62,427 nucleotides of DNA, from the NCBI GenBank assembly GCA_037440765.1, contig JBBITL010000023.1, forward strand, positions 1 through 62,427, given 5' to 3'. Each line of letters begins with the position of its first letter. The stretch's first letter is position 1. The notes under the pieces are model-generated. The model made no database searches and was not told the DNA's origin. It was given only the letters and a program-made list of their open reading frames with translations. This document shows, in pieces, positions 37,826 to 46,115 of this stretch. A program made the position numbers and the translations under genes. Origin of the DNA: DTKY01 sp037440765 (lineage in GTDB: Bacteria; Acidobacteriota; Terriglobia; Bryobacterales; Bryobacteraceae).

Positions 37826-37852
37826 GGCACGGAACCGCGCGCGTGAGAGCGG
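37826..37852. repeat. short interspersed repeat, copy A
   Basis: GGCACGGAACCGCG-CGCGTGAG-AGCGG matches copy B at 44915-44943 (GGCACGGAACCGCG-AGCGTGAGCG-AGCGG) apart from one substitution and a two-base gap. Both are intergenic. Confidence 0.6.
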
Positions 37853-37854
37853 CG

Positions 37855-38092
37855 CTACTTGCCCCTTGGCGGCGTCCTGAGCGGCTCGACGATGCGGCGG
37901 CTTGTAGGCGGGCCGGATCACGGCGCCCGACGCGGTGATGCGGTGAGCCAGGTGCCGGCCCAGGCCGTTGCCTATGGGAAGCAGGCAGGCTTTGCGCGCC
38001 GAGTCCAGGCCGGCTCCGGCGCCGAGGCACGCCGCCCCAAGGGCTATGAAGCATAATAGGAGGGCGGCTGATTTCACGGTCATCCTCGCCAT
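37855..38092 (-). pseudogene. possible small exported protein with a frameshift
   Basis: On the minus strand an ATG at 38092 (or 38083) begins a signal-peptide-like stretch, MTVKSAALLLCFIALGAACLG, then CLLPIGNGLG and GAVIRPAYKPP. The frame does not stop but runs antisense into the next gene. Shifting frame near 37890 gives IVEPLRTPPRGK and a stop at 37855, which makes a plausible C-terminus of a 79-residue protein. This is weak evidence for a second broken gene beside the frameshifted membrane protein. Confidence 0.3.
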
Positions 38093-38098
38093 AACAGC

Positions 38099-38785
38099 AT
38101 GTACAAGGGCCTCTCGGTCACCGTCATCACCCCCTGCCTGAACGAAGAACAGGGCATCGAGCGCGTGCTCAGCAACATGCCCGACTTCGTGGACGAGGTG
38201 ATCGTGGTGGACAACGGATCCACGGACCGGACCAGCGAGATCGCCCATTCCTACGGGGCCATGGTCATACGTGAGGAGGTCCGCGGCTACGGCCGGAGCT
38301 ACAAGAAAGGCTTCTCCCACGCCAAGGGCGACGTGATCGTGACTTTGGACGGCGACCACAGCTACCCGGTGGACGCCCTCTCCTACCTGCTGGAGGCCTT
38401 CCTCCACCTGGAGGTCGATTTTCTGAACGCCTCGCGGTTCCCGGTGCGCGATCCCCGCGCCATGAGCTTCAAGCACAAGTTCGGGAATCTGGTTCTCTCG
38501 TTGGCCACGTCGATGCTGTTCTTCCGGTGGGTGCGCGACTCGCAGTCCGGGATGTGGGTCTTCCGGCGATCCATCCTGGACCAGATGACCCTCAAGAGCG
38601 ACGGGATGGCCTTCTCAGAGGAGATCAAGGTGGAGGCCATCCGCAACCCGGCCATACGTTTCGGCGAAATCTCGATTCAGTACTCCTCCCGGCTGGGCGA
38701 GGTCAAGCTCAATCCGTGGCGCGACGGCGTGACAAACCTTCTCTTTCTGGTGGAAAAGCGGTTTACACGGAGGAGGCGTCAGTGA
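38099..38785 (+). CDS. family 2 glycosyltransferase (dolichyl-phosphate mannose synthase-like)
   Basis: 228 residues of GT2 fold: VITPCLNEEQGIERVL, EVIVVDNGSTDRTSEIA, GYGRSYKKGFSHAKGDVIVTLDGDHSYP, where LDGD is the metal-binding acidic motif. The LDGD-plus-short-tail layout is of the DPM1/undecaprenyl-phosphate sugar transferase type, which charge polyprenyl phosphate with a sugar. No membrane anchor is predicted. Donor and acceptor cannot be read from the sequence. First of four GT2 genes downstream of the frameshifted module. Confidence 0.93.
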   Translation: MYKGLSVTVITPCLNEEQGIERVLSNMPDFVDEVIVVDNGSTDRTSEIAHSYGAMVIREEVRGYGRSYKKGFSHAKGDVIVTLDGDHSYPVDALSYLLEAFLHLEVDFLNASRFPVRDPRAMSFKHKFGNLVLSLATSMLFFRWVRDSQSGMWVFRRSILDQMTLKSDGMAFSEEIKVEAIRNPAIRFGEISIQYSSRLGEVKLNPWRDGVTNLLFLVEKRFTRRRRQ

Positions 38786-38847
38786 TAGAATTACATTTCA
38801 CCCGCCTGCGTTCCATTTCCCGGCTTTCAGAGTGAGGCCCTGGTGCC

Positions 38848-39819
38848 ATGTCCGGCGTGACCGTGGTCGTTCCGAACTGGAATCGCCGCGATCTTCTGGC
38901 GCGGTCGCTTGAGTCGCTCGGCCGCCAGACCCATCCGGTCGAGCAGGTGATAGTGGCCGACAACGGCAGCACGGACGGCTCGGCACAAGCCGCGGCGGCG
39001 GCGGGAGCACGGGTGATCGAACTGGAGCGCAATCTCGGCTTCAGCGGCGCGGTCAACGCCGGCATTCGGGCGGCGCGCACACCGTGGATCGCCGTGGTCA
39101 ACAACGACGTGGAGCCGGAGGCGGACTGGCTGGAGCGGTTGCACGGCGCCGTCGAGCGACGCGGCGCCTGGTTCGGAACGGGGAAGCTGTTGAACGCGAG
39201 CCACAGGGACATGATCGACGGGACCTTCGACGTGGTTTGCCGCGGCGCCTGCTCCTGGCGGGCCGGCCACGGGCGTTCCGATTCCCCGCAGTGGAGCGAG
39301 TCTGGGCCGGCGCAGATGGTCCCCTTCACCGCGGCCCTGTTCCGGGCCGGACTGTTTGAGAAGGCCGGCCTGCTGGACGAACGCTTCGGGTCCTACCTCG
39401 AGGACGTGGATTTCGGTTTGCGCTGCTGGAAACTCGGCCTGGAGGGGGTCTACGCGGCCGACGCCGTGGCCTACCACGCAGGCAGCGCCACCCTCGGCGC
39501 CTGGCACCCCGACGTGGTGCGGCGGATCGCCCGGAACCAGGTCCTCCTGGTGGCCAAGCATTTTCCACGAAGGTGGTTCCGGCGCTACGGCTGGCCGGTC
39601 CTGGTGGCCCAGGGGCTGTGGGGACTGGTGGCGCTGCGCCACGGAGCGTTGCTGCCCTTCCTGAGAGGCAAGATCGACGGCCTGAGGCAATACGGGGCGG
39701 CAAGGGACGGCTCCGGCGATGTTGGAGAACTCCTGGAGGAAAGCGAGCACACCCTCTTTGAGTTGCAGAAAAGGACAGGATTCAACTGGTACTGGAGGCT
39801 GTACTTCGCGCTGACATGA
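38848..39819 (+). CDS. family 2 glycosyltransferase (rhamnosyltransferase-like)
   Basis: 323 residues. GT2 motifs are VVVPNWNRRDLLARSLESL, VIVADNGSTDGSAQAA, NLGFSGAVNAGIRAA, VVNNDVEPEADWL, and EDVDFGLRCWKLG. The C-terminal 90 residues carry a hydrophobic stretch and a membrane-associating tail. The layout is of the rhamnosyltransferase-type GT2 group common in O-antigen and exopolysaccharide loci. The gene ends inside the next start (ATGA). Confidence 0.93.
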   Translation: MSGVTVVVPNWNRRDLLARSLESLGRQTHPVEQVIVADNGSTDGSAQAAAAAGARVIELERNLGFSGAVNAGIRAARTPWIAVVNNDVEPEADWLERLHGAVERRGAWFGTGKLLNASHRDMIDGTFDVVCRGACSWRAGHGRSDSPQWSESGPAQMVPFTAALFRAGLFEKAGLLDERFGSYLEDVDFGLRCWKLGLEGVYAADAVAYHAGSATLGAWHPDVVRRIARNQVLLVAKHFPRRWFRRYGWPVLVAQGLWGLVALRHGALLPFLRGKIDGLRQYGAARDGSGDVGELLEESEHTLFELQKRTGFNWYWRLYFALT

Positions 39820-40766
39820 ACGGCATCGGCGCCATCGTCGTGACCTGCAACTCCGAAGCGGAAATCGGCCCCTGCCTGGACGCCGCGCTGAGGCACACCG
39901 AGCGCGTGGTGGTGGTGGACAACGCATCCGCGGACGGCACGGCCGCCGAGGTCCGCAAGCGGCCGGCCGTGGCGCTCATCTTAAACACCGAGAACCGCGG
40001 CTTCGCCTCGGCGGCCAACCAGGGCATGGAAGCTCTGGATCTTCCGCTGCTGCTGCTGCTCAACCCGGATGCGGTGCTACAGACCGGAGTAGCGGCGATG
40101 GCGGAGGCCTGCAAGCAGCCGGGCGTGGGCGCGGCGGGCGGCAAACTGGTGGACCTTCAGGACCGGCCCCAGACCGGGTTCGCCATCCGGCGTTTCCCGG
40201 CGCCGGCCGCGCTGGCCTTCGAGGCGCTGGGCTTCAACCGGATCTGGCCGCGCAATCCCGTAAACCGGCGTTACCGCTGCCTGGACCAGGACTTGGACGC
40301 GCCCGCGGACGTGGAGCAGCCCGCCGGGGCGTTTCTCATGATCCGCCGGGACGTGTGGCGGGAATTGGGAGGGTTCGACGAACAGTTCCGGCCCGTCTGG
40401 TTTGAGGACGTGGATCTGTTGAAAAGGCTCAGGGAAGCCGGCTACCGGGTACGTTACGAGCCCGGGGCGGTGGCGCGGCATCTGGGCGGTCATTCAGTGG
40501 GGAGGGTGCCGGAAGCCTTACGGGCCGAATGGTGGTATGGTAGCCTTCTTAGGTACAGCTTCAAGCACTTCCGGGCCGGCGGCCGTCTGGTGGTGAGGGT
40601 GGCTGTCGTGGCTGGGTGTGGAGTCCGCCTGGTGTGTGCAGCCATCAGGCAGTGGAAGGCGGCGCCTCTGTCGGTGTATGGTAGAGTTATTCGGTTCGCG
40701 TGCCTCCGGCTGCGGGCAGGCCGAAACGGGGAGGCGGGCAAGAATCCTGTCCTGGCGCGGCATTAA
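39816..40766 (+). CDS. family 2 glycosyltransferase
   Basis: 316 residues with IVVTCNSEAEIGPCL, VVVVDNASADGTAAEV, RGFASAANQGMEAL, LLLLNPDAVLQTG and FEDVDLLKRLREAGYRV, all GT2 core motifs. The C-terminal section includes a hydrophobic helix (LVVRVAVVAGCGVRLVC). It overlaps the previous gene by four bases. Sugar specificity is not readable. Confidence 0.92.
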   Translation: MNGIGAIVVTCNSEAEIGPCLDAALRHTERVVVVDNASADGTAAEVRKRPAVALILNTENRGFASAANQGMEALDLPLLLLLNPDAVLQTGVAAMAEACKQPGVGAAGGKLVDLQDRPQTGFAIRRFPAPAALAFEALGFNRIWPRNPVNRRYRCLDQDLDAPADVEQPAGAFLMIRRDVWRELGGFDEQFRPVWFEDVDLLKRLREAGYRVRYEPGAVARHLGGHSVGRVPEALRAEWWYGSLLRYSFKHFRAGGRLVVRVAVVAGCGVRLVCAAIRQWKAAPLSVYGRVIRFACLRLRAGRNGEAGKNPVLARH

Positions 40767-40798
40767 AACGAAAGCGGTTGCTGGTCTTTTTCAAGTGC

Positions 40799-41854
40799 AT
40801 GGCACCTAACGATCTCGTCTCAGTCACTGTAGTGACGTACAACAGCGGCCGGTTCATAAAGAGGTGTCTGGAGTCGGTGCTGGCCCAGAAGTACCCCTTC
40901 AAGGAAGTCATCGTCGTCGACAATGCCTCCACAGACGGCACGGCCGACATTCTCGAGCAGTTCGAGGACCGCTGCCAGATCGTCTATAACGAGAACAATG
41001 TCGGTTTCGCCGCGGCGCAGAACCAAGCCATTCAGCGCTCGTCGGGCGACTGGGTGCTGACGTTGAACCCGGACGTCCTGCTGCTGGGGGGCTTCCTCCA
41101 GGCGTTGGTCGAGGCGGGCAACATGCATCCCCGTATCGGATCGGTCTGCGGCAAGCTGCTCACCATGCGCGCCACCTTCGACATTCCTGACAAGCCGCTG
41201 GTGGACTCCACGGGCATCTACTTCACGCCCATGCTGCGCCACCTGGACCGGGGCAGCCAGCAGGCCGACAACGGGCACTTCCTGCGCTATGAGTACGTGT
41301 TCGGCGCCAGCGCCGCGGCGGCCCTCTACCGCCGCGAGATGATCGAGGATGTGTCCATAGACGGCGAGTTCTTCGACCAGGATTTCTTCGCCTACCGTGA
41401 GGACGCCGACGTGGCCTGGCGCGCGCAGTTGCTCAACTGGCGATGCATCTACACGCCGCACGCCCGGGGCTATCATGTCCGCAAGGCTCTGCCCGGCAAC
41501 CGGCGGGCGCTTTCGCCGATCATCAACATGCACTCGGTCAAGAACCGGTTCCTGATGAGGATCAAGAACATGACCGGGCGCCTGTACCTGCGGAACTTCC
41601 TGTCGGTCACCATCAGGGATGTCGTCGTGGTCGGCTGCTGCCTGTTGCGCGAGCATTCCTCGCTCAAGGCCTTCTGGTACTTGGCCCGCAACTGGAGCCG
41701 CTGCTGGGAGAAGCGCCGGGCCATCATGGACCGGCGGCGCGTCGACGATGAGTACATGGCGAGCTGGTTCCGCTACCTGCCCGTCAGCCGCCCGGCCCCC
41801 AAGGTTCACGCCCGCACGCGCGAGCGCGTCAGCCGCGCCGTCCAGGGCGGATGA
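40799..41854 (+). CDS. family 2 glycosyltransferase
   Basis: 351 residues from the ATG at 40799, chosen because MAPNDLVSVTVVTYNSG begins the GT2 fold at once; the open frame begins 33 codons earlier within the previous gene. Motifs: EVIVVDNASTDGTADIL, NNVGFAAAQNQAIQRS, LTLNPDVLLLGGFLQAL and FFDQDFFAYREDADVAWRAQLL. A C-terminal helical tail includes LYLRNFLSVTIRDVVVVGCC, possibly membrane-associated. It overlaps the next gene by four bases, which shows translational coupling. Confidence 0.92.
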   Translation: MAPNDLVSVTVVTYNSGRFIKRCLESVLAQKYPFKEVIVVDNASTDGTADILEQFEDRCQIVYNENNVGFAAAQNQAIQRSSGDWVLTLNPDVLLLGGFLQALVEAGNMHPRIGSVCGKLLTMRATFDIPDKPLVDSTGIYFTPMLRHLDRGSQQADNGHFLRYEYVFGASAAAALYRREMIEDVSIDGEFFDQDFFAYREDADVAWRAQLLNWRCIYTPHARGYHVRKALPGNRRALSPIINMHSVKNRFLMRIKNMTGRLYLRNFLSVTIRDVVVVGCCLLREHSSLKAFWYLARNWSRCWEKRRAIMDRRRVDDEYMASWFRYLPVSRPAPKVHARTRERVSRAVQGG

Positions 41855-42936
41855 AGCTGGCTATCCTGGGAACGCGGGGCATCCCCGCCTCATACGGCGG
41901 CTTCGAAACGTTCGCAGAGGAGCTTTCCTGGCGCCTGGCGGCGCGCGGCCACAGCGTGACCGTGTACTGCCGAACCCGGCCGGCCGGGCTGGTCTACCGC
42001 GGAGTACGGTTGCGCTACCTGCCCGCCGTCCGGCACAAGTACTTCGAAACCGTCGTCCACACGGGCGTGGCCACGGCCGACCTGCTGGTTCGCAGACAGG
42101 ACGCGGCCCTCTACTGCAACGCGGCCAACGCCGTCTTCACCCTGGCTCCGCGGCTGCTGGGCACGCCGTCGGCGCTCAACGTGGACGGCCTGGAGCGCAA
42201 GCGCCGCAAGTGGAACATCCTCGCCAAGGGCTGGTATCTGTTGTCTGAGTGGCTGGCGACCTTCTTTCCAACCGCGGTCGTCACCGACGCCCGCACCATC
42301 GCAGATTACTACCTCCAGCGCTACGGGAAGGCCACCGAGTTCATCCCCTACGGCGCCCAGACCGGAAAGCTGGCAGGCACGGGCGCGCCGGAGCGGCTGG
42401 GGCTGGAGCCCGGGCGCTACTTCCTCTACGTGAGCAGGATGGAGCCGGAGAACAACGCGCTCCTGGTGAGGGAGGCTTTTGAGCGCCTGACAACACCTTT
42501 GAAGCTGGCTCTGGTCGGCGATGCGCCCTATGCCCGCGAGTATCTGGCCGCCGTGCGGAACACCGCCGACCCCCGGGTGGTAATCCCGGGCGCGATTTAC
42601 GGGCAGGGATACCACGAGTTGCTTTCCCACGCCTTCGCCTACATCCACGCCACCGAAGTCGGCGGCACACATCCGGCCCTGATCGAGGCCATGGGACGGG
42701 GATGCCTGGTGCTCTACCTGAACACGCCCGAGAACGCCGAGGTCGCCGGCGGCGCCGGAATCCCGTTCGAGCGGGACCCGGCCGAGGCGATGGAGCGCGC
42801 GCTGGCGATGCCGGAACAGGAGCGCCTGCACTGGCGGGAAAAGGCGGTGGAGCGCGTTCGGGAGCGCTACAGTTGGGAAGCCGTGACCGACGCCTATGAG
42901 CGTCTTCTGCTGAGGCTGGCCGGAAATCGAGAATGA
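41851..42936 (+). CDS. DUF1972-type family 4 glycosyltransferase
   Basis: 361 residues. The N-terminus LAILGTRGIPASYGGFETFAEELSWRLA is the hallmark of the DUF1972 glycosyltransferases (rhamnosyltransferase-like). The GT4 C-terminal half has FLYVSRMEPENNALLVREAF, GYHELLSHAFAYIHATEVGGTHPALIEAMGRGCLVLYLNTPEN, the donor-binding region. It probably adds a sugar late in the repeat unit. It lies between a GT2 gene and alr with four-base overlaps at both ends. Confidence 0.93.
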   Translation: MKLAILGTRGIPASYGGFETFAEELSWRLAARGHSVTVYCRTRPAGLVYRGVRLRYLPAVRHKYFETVVHTGVATADLLVRRQDAALYCNAANAVFTLAPRLLGTPSALNVDGLERKRRKWNILAKGWYLLSEWLATFFPTAVVTDARTIADYYLQRYGKATEFIPYGAQTGKLAGTGAPERLGLEPGRYFLYVSRMEPENNALLVREAFERLTTPLKLALVGDAPYAREYLAAVRNTADPRVVIPGAIYGQGYHELLSHAFAYIHATEVGGTHPALIEAMGRGCLVLYLNTPENAEVAGGAGIPFERDPAEAMERALAMPEQERLHWREKAVERVRERYSWEAVTDAYERLLLRLAGNRE

Positions 42937-44072
42937 GACTTATGAGCACGCCACCCTATCGCACGTGGGTCGAGGTATCCCGTTCGCGCATCGCCGGCAA
43001 CTACCGCAAGGTCCGCCTGGTGGTGGGCGAGCAGGTCGACGTGATGGGGGTGGTGAAGGCCGACGCCTACGGGCACGGGGCGGCCGAGGTGGCCCGGCTT
43101 CTGGAGGCCGAGGGCGCCCGCTGGCTGGCGGTCAGCAGCGTGGAAGAAGGCGTTGCGCTGCGCGAGAGCGGTGTCCGGACCAGGATTCTGGTGATGGCCG
43201 ACTGCCTGCCCTTCGAGCGCGAGGCCCTGGCGGAGCACGCGCTGACGCCGGTGGTTCATTCGCTGGAGGACATGCAGGCGCTGGACCGGCTCGCCGCGGA
43301 GCGCTCGATGCGCATGCCGTACCACCTGAAGCTGGATACCGGCATGGGACGGCTCGGCACGAGCTCGGCGGCCGGGGAGGTGGTGGCCGCCATCCGGAGC
43401 TCGCGCCACCTGGAGTTCGAAGGACTGATGACTCACTTCGCATCCTCGGCCGACTACACGAGCCCGCAGACCGGCCGGCAGATCGAGGCCTTCGAAGGGG
43501 CGCTGGCCGCGCTGCGGCAGGCGGGCATGGAGCCACGCTGGGTGCACCTGTCGAGCACCAACCCGGTGGCCTACGGGCGCCGGGCAGCCTGGGGCAACAT
43601 CGTGCGCGCGGGGCACGCCTTGTACGGGTACGTGTCGCCCGCCAAGGGCGAGGCGCCGGCGCGCATCCTGGAGGTCGAGCCGGCCTTGCAGTGGAAGGCG
43701 AAGATCCTCGCCGTGAAGACGCTGCCAGTGGGCGCCCTGGTAGGTTACGGGGGCACCTTCCGCACCGAGCGGCCCACCACCATCGCGATTCTGGCGGCCG
43801 GCTACTCCGACGGAGTGCCGCACCGCATGTCGAACCGCGGGAAGGTGATCGCTGGGGGGCGGCTGGTGCCGGTGGTCGGCGCGGTTTCCATGGATCTGAC
43901 GACCATTGACATAACCGACGCGCCGGGGCTGGCGCCCGGCGACGCGGTGACGCTGCTCGGCCAGGAGGGCGGCGTGGAGCTGAACGCGCAGCAGATTGCG
44001 CGCTGGGCCGGGACGATCTCCTACGTGGTCCTGTGCGGCATCAGCCCCCGCGTGCCCCGGGTGTACGTGTAG
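42933..44072 (+). CDS. alr: alanine racemase
   Basis: Pyridoxal phosphate enzyme of 379 residues that interconverts L- and D-alanine for peptidoglycan. PLP lysine Lys42 is in GVVKADAYGHG; the second catalytic base Tyr272 is in VGYGGTFR. DTGMGRLG, VHLSSTNPVAYG and GAVSMDLTTIDIT (the conserved Met-Asp) are present. ATG at 42933 overlaps the GT4 stop (ATGA); an ATG at 42942 is an alternative. It closes the polysaccharide operon-like run, but its job is general wall synthesis. Confidence 0.96.
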   Translation: MRLMSTPPYRTWVEVSRSRIAGNYRKVRLVVGEQVDVMGVVKADAYGHGAAEVARLLEAEGARWLAVSSVEEGVALRESGVRTRILVMADCLPFEREALAEHALTPVVHSLEDMQALDRLAAERSMRMPYHLKLDTGMGRLGTSSAAGEVVAAIRSSRHLEFEGLMTHFASSADYTSPQTGRQIEAFEGALAALRQAGMEPRWVHLSSTNPVAYGRRAAWGNIVRAGHALYGYVSPAKGEAPARILEVEPALQWKAKILAVKTLPVGALVGYGGTFRTERPTTIAILAAGYSDGVPHRMSNRGKVIAGGRLVPVVGAVSMDLTTIDITDAPGLAPGDAVTLLGQEGGVELNAQQIARWAGTISYVVLCGISPRVPRVYV

Positions 44073-44087
44073 AATCAGGAGAGTCCC

Positions 44088-44909
44088 ATGAAAAAGCTGA
44101 CAATTGTCGTTGCACTGCTCGTGGCAGTCCTGCCGCTTCTGGCGCAACCGCAGAAGCCGGAAGCCGGACCGCCCAGGATCCGCACGCTGATCATCACCGG
44201 CCAGGATGTCCACGACTGGCGGTCAGTGACACCCCTATTGCGCAAGGCTCTGGAAGATACCAAGCGCTTCGAAGTCCGCGTGACGGAGGAGTTCCGCGGC
44301 GCCGGCCCGGAGACTCTGGCCAACTACGACCTGGTGGTGCTGAACTACCGGGACTCGCGGCCCGAGCACCGCTGGGGCGAGCGCGCCGACAACGCCCTGC
44401 TGGACTTCGTCCGTTCCGGCAAGGGCCTGGTCATGTTCCACTTCTCGGTAGCCGCCTTCAACGGCTGGGAGGAGTACGAGAAGCTGTCCGGCGGCAACTG
44501 GCGTCCCGGCCAGGGGCACCACTCCCCGTCCCACGACTTCACCGTCGAGATCAAGGACTCCGACCATCCCATCACCCGCGGCCTGAAGAAGTCGCTGCCC
44601 CAGGTCAAGGATGAGCTCTACGCCAATCTGAAGTGGCAACCCGAGGGAACCTACCACGTGCTGGCCACGGCCTATGACGACCACTCGCTGTACCAGGGCA
44701 AGGCCAAGCAGCCTACCCCGGGACCCGGGCTGAATCATCCGAGCCTGTGGACGCTGAACTACGGCAAGGGACGGGTGTTCGCCAATATGCTCGGCCACGA
44801 CGCCCCGGCGGTGAGCACTCCGACCTTCGTGGTCACCTTCACCCGCGGCGCCGAGTGGGCGGCCACGGGCGCGGTGACTCTGCCCATCCCGCCCGAGCTG
44901 GCGCAGTAG
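44088..44909 (+). CDS. secreted ThuA-like domain protein
   Basis: 273 residues with signal peptide MKKLTIVVALLVAVLPLLA. The rest matches the ThuA (trehalose utilisation) fold, a class I glutamine amidotransferase-like domain: RTLIITGQDVHDWRSVTPLLRKAL, DLVVLNYRDS, GKGLVMFHFSVAAFNGWEEYEKL, HSPSHDFTVEIKDSDHPITRGL, GRVFANMLGHD. Members are common in Acidobacteriota and Planctomycetes, probably acting in glycoside metabolism. AGGAGAG lies just before the ATG. It ends 39 bases before a convergent gene. Confidence 0.9.
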   Translation: MKKLTIVVALLVAVLPLLAQPQKPEAGPPRIRTLIITGQDVHDWRSVTPLLRKALEDTKRFEVRVTEEFRGAGPETLANYDLVVLNYRDSRPEHRWGERADNALLDFVRSGKGLVMFHFSVAAFNGWEEYEKLSGGNWRPGQGHHSPSHDFTVEIKDSDHPITRGLKKSLPQVKDELYANLKWQPEGTYHVLATAYDDHSLYQGKAKQPTPGPGLNHPSLWTLNYGKGRVFANMLGHDAPAVSTPTFVVTFTRGAEWAATGAVTLPIPPELAQ

Positions 44910-44914
44910 CGCCC

Positions 44915-44943
44915 GGCACGGAACCGCGAGCGTGAGCGAGCGG
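44915..44943. repeat. short interspersed repeat, copy B
   Basis: GGCACGGAACCGCG-AGCGTGAGCG-AGCGG fills most of the 39-base gap between the convergent ThuA-like and permease genes. Copy A is at 37826-37852. It has partial dyad symmetry (CCGC and GCGG at the ends of its second half). Confidence 0.6.
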
Positions 44944-44948
44944 ACGTG

Positions 44949-46115
44949 TCAATCCAGCCGCTTGTGGAAGCGCAGGACGCTGAGGGTGAGGATCACCAGG
45001 CCGAACGCCAGCAGGGCCAGCATCTGCGGCCACAGTGTCGCGACGTCCGAGCCCTTCAGGAAGATGCCGCGCACGATCTCCATGAAGTAGCGCACCGGGT
45101 TCAGATAGGTCAGATACTGCACCGCCTCGGGCATGTTGCGGATGGGGAAGGTGAAGCCGCTCAGCATGAAGGCCGGGTTGAAAAAGAAGAACGACGACAT
45201 CATGGCCTGCTGCTGCGTGTGGCAGATGGTGGAGATGAACAGGCCCACCCCCAGGGTGGTCATCAGGAAGAACACCGCCGAGCCCAGCAGCAGCGGCACG
45301 CTTCCGCGCAGCGGGACCCGGAAAACCAGCATGGCCGCTCCCGTAACCATCAGGACGTTCAGCAGACCGACCAGGGCGAAGGGCAGCGTCTTGCCCAGGA
45401 TCAGCTCCACCGGCCGGATGGGCGTCACCATCAACTGCTCCATGGTGCCGATCTCCTTCTCGCGCACGATCGCCATGGCCGTCAGCATCAGCGTCACCAG
45501 GGTGATGATGTTAACCACCACGCCCGGCACGAAGTAGTCACGGCTCTTCAGCTCGGGATTGAACCACACCCGGCTGTGGAAGGTCAGAACCGGCACTTCC
45601 AGATCGACCGGGCCCCCGGCGGCCAGCGTGCGGCCCACCAGCCGCTGGTTCATCTGGCCGGCCAGGACCGCGGCCCCGTATGAGGAAACCAGCGCCGCCG
45701 CCCGCCCGCCGACGATCGAGGCGGTGTTGGAGTTGGTGCCGTCCACCAGAATCTGAACGGACGCCGTCTCGCCGCGCTCGATCCGCCGGCCGAAGCCGGG
45801 AAGTACGCGCACCGCGGCCTGCACCCGCCCGTGGTCCAGCAGGTCCTGGATCCCCCGTTCGCCGGCCGGGGCGTAGACCACTCGAAACTGGGGAGAGCCC
45901 TCGAAACGGGCCAGCAGTTCCCGGCTGTGAGGCGTGCGATCCTGATCCATCCAGGCTATGGGGCTGTGGTCCACGTCCAGGTTCACGGCGTAGCCAAAGA
46001 TCAGCAGCTGGATGATCGGAGGCATCAGCATCATGCCGCGCAGGCGGGGCTCCCTCAGCACCTGCCGGAATTCCTTTCTCAGAATCTCGAAGACCCTTCT
46101 CCACATGGCTTTCAC
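44949..46115 (-). CDS. ABC-2 type permease, second subunit of an efflux ABC transporter
   Basis: 388 residues. GTG at 46115 overlaps the preceding stop as GTGA after GAGGAAG; an ATG at 46106 is possible. Six helices in the ABC-2 layout: N-terminal helix (LRGMMLMPPIIQLLIFGYAV), a large extracytoplasmic loop (about 50-190), then VVVNIITLVTLMLTAMAIVREKEIGTMEQLMVTPIRPVELILGK, the family signature. It is homologous to the gene before it (YbhR/YbhS type), so the pair forms a heterodimer. Last gene of the efflux operon. Confidence 0.93.
   Translation of the reverse strand: MKAMWRRVFEILRKEFRQVLREPRLRGMMLMPPIIQLLIFGYAVNLDVDHSPIAWMDQDRTPHSRELLARFEGSPQFRVVYAPAGERGIQDLLDHGRVQAAVRVLPGFGRRIERGETASVQILVDGTNSNTASIVGGRAAALVSSYGAAVLAGQMNQRLVGRTLAAGGPVDLEVPVLTFHSRVWFNPELKSRDYFVPGVVVNIITLVTLMLTAMAIVREKEIGTMEQLMVTPIRPVELILGKTLPFALVGLLNVLMVTGAAMLVFRVPLRGSVPLLLGSAVFFLMTTLGVGLFISTICHTQQQAMMSSFFFFNPAFMLSGFTFPIRNMPEAVQYLTYLNPVRYFMEIVRGIFLKGSDVATLWPQMLALLAFGLVILTLSVLRFHKRLD

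Larger units (their letters stand above)
37789..38098. other. 310-base region between the broken membrane gene and the next glycosyltransferase
   Basis: No intact gene. It holds a short repeat (37826-37852) also found at 44915 and a possible broken minus-strand small exported protein (37855-38092). No convincing terminator or promoter is visible. Confidence 0.5.
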
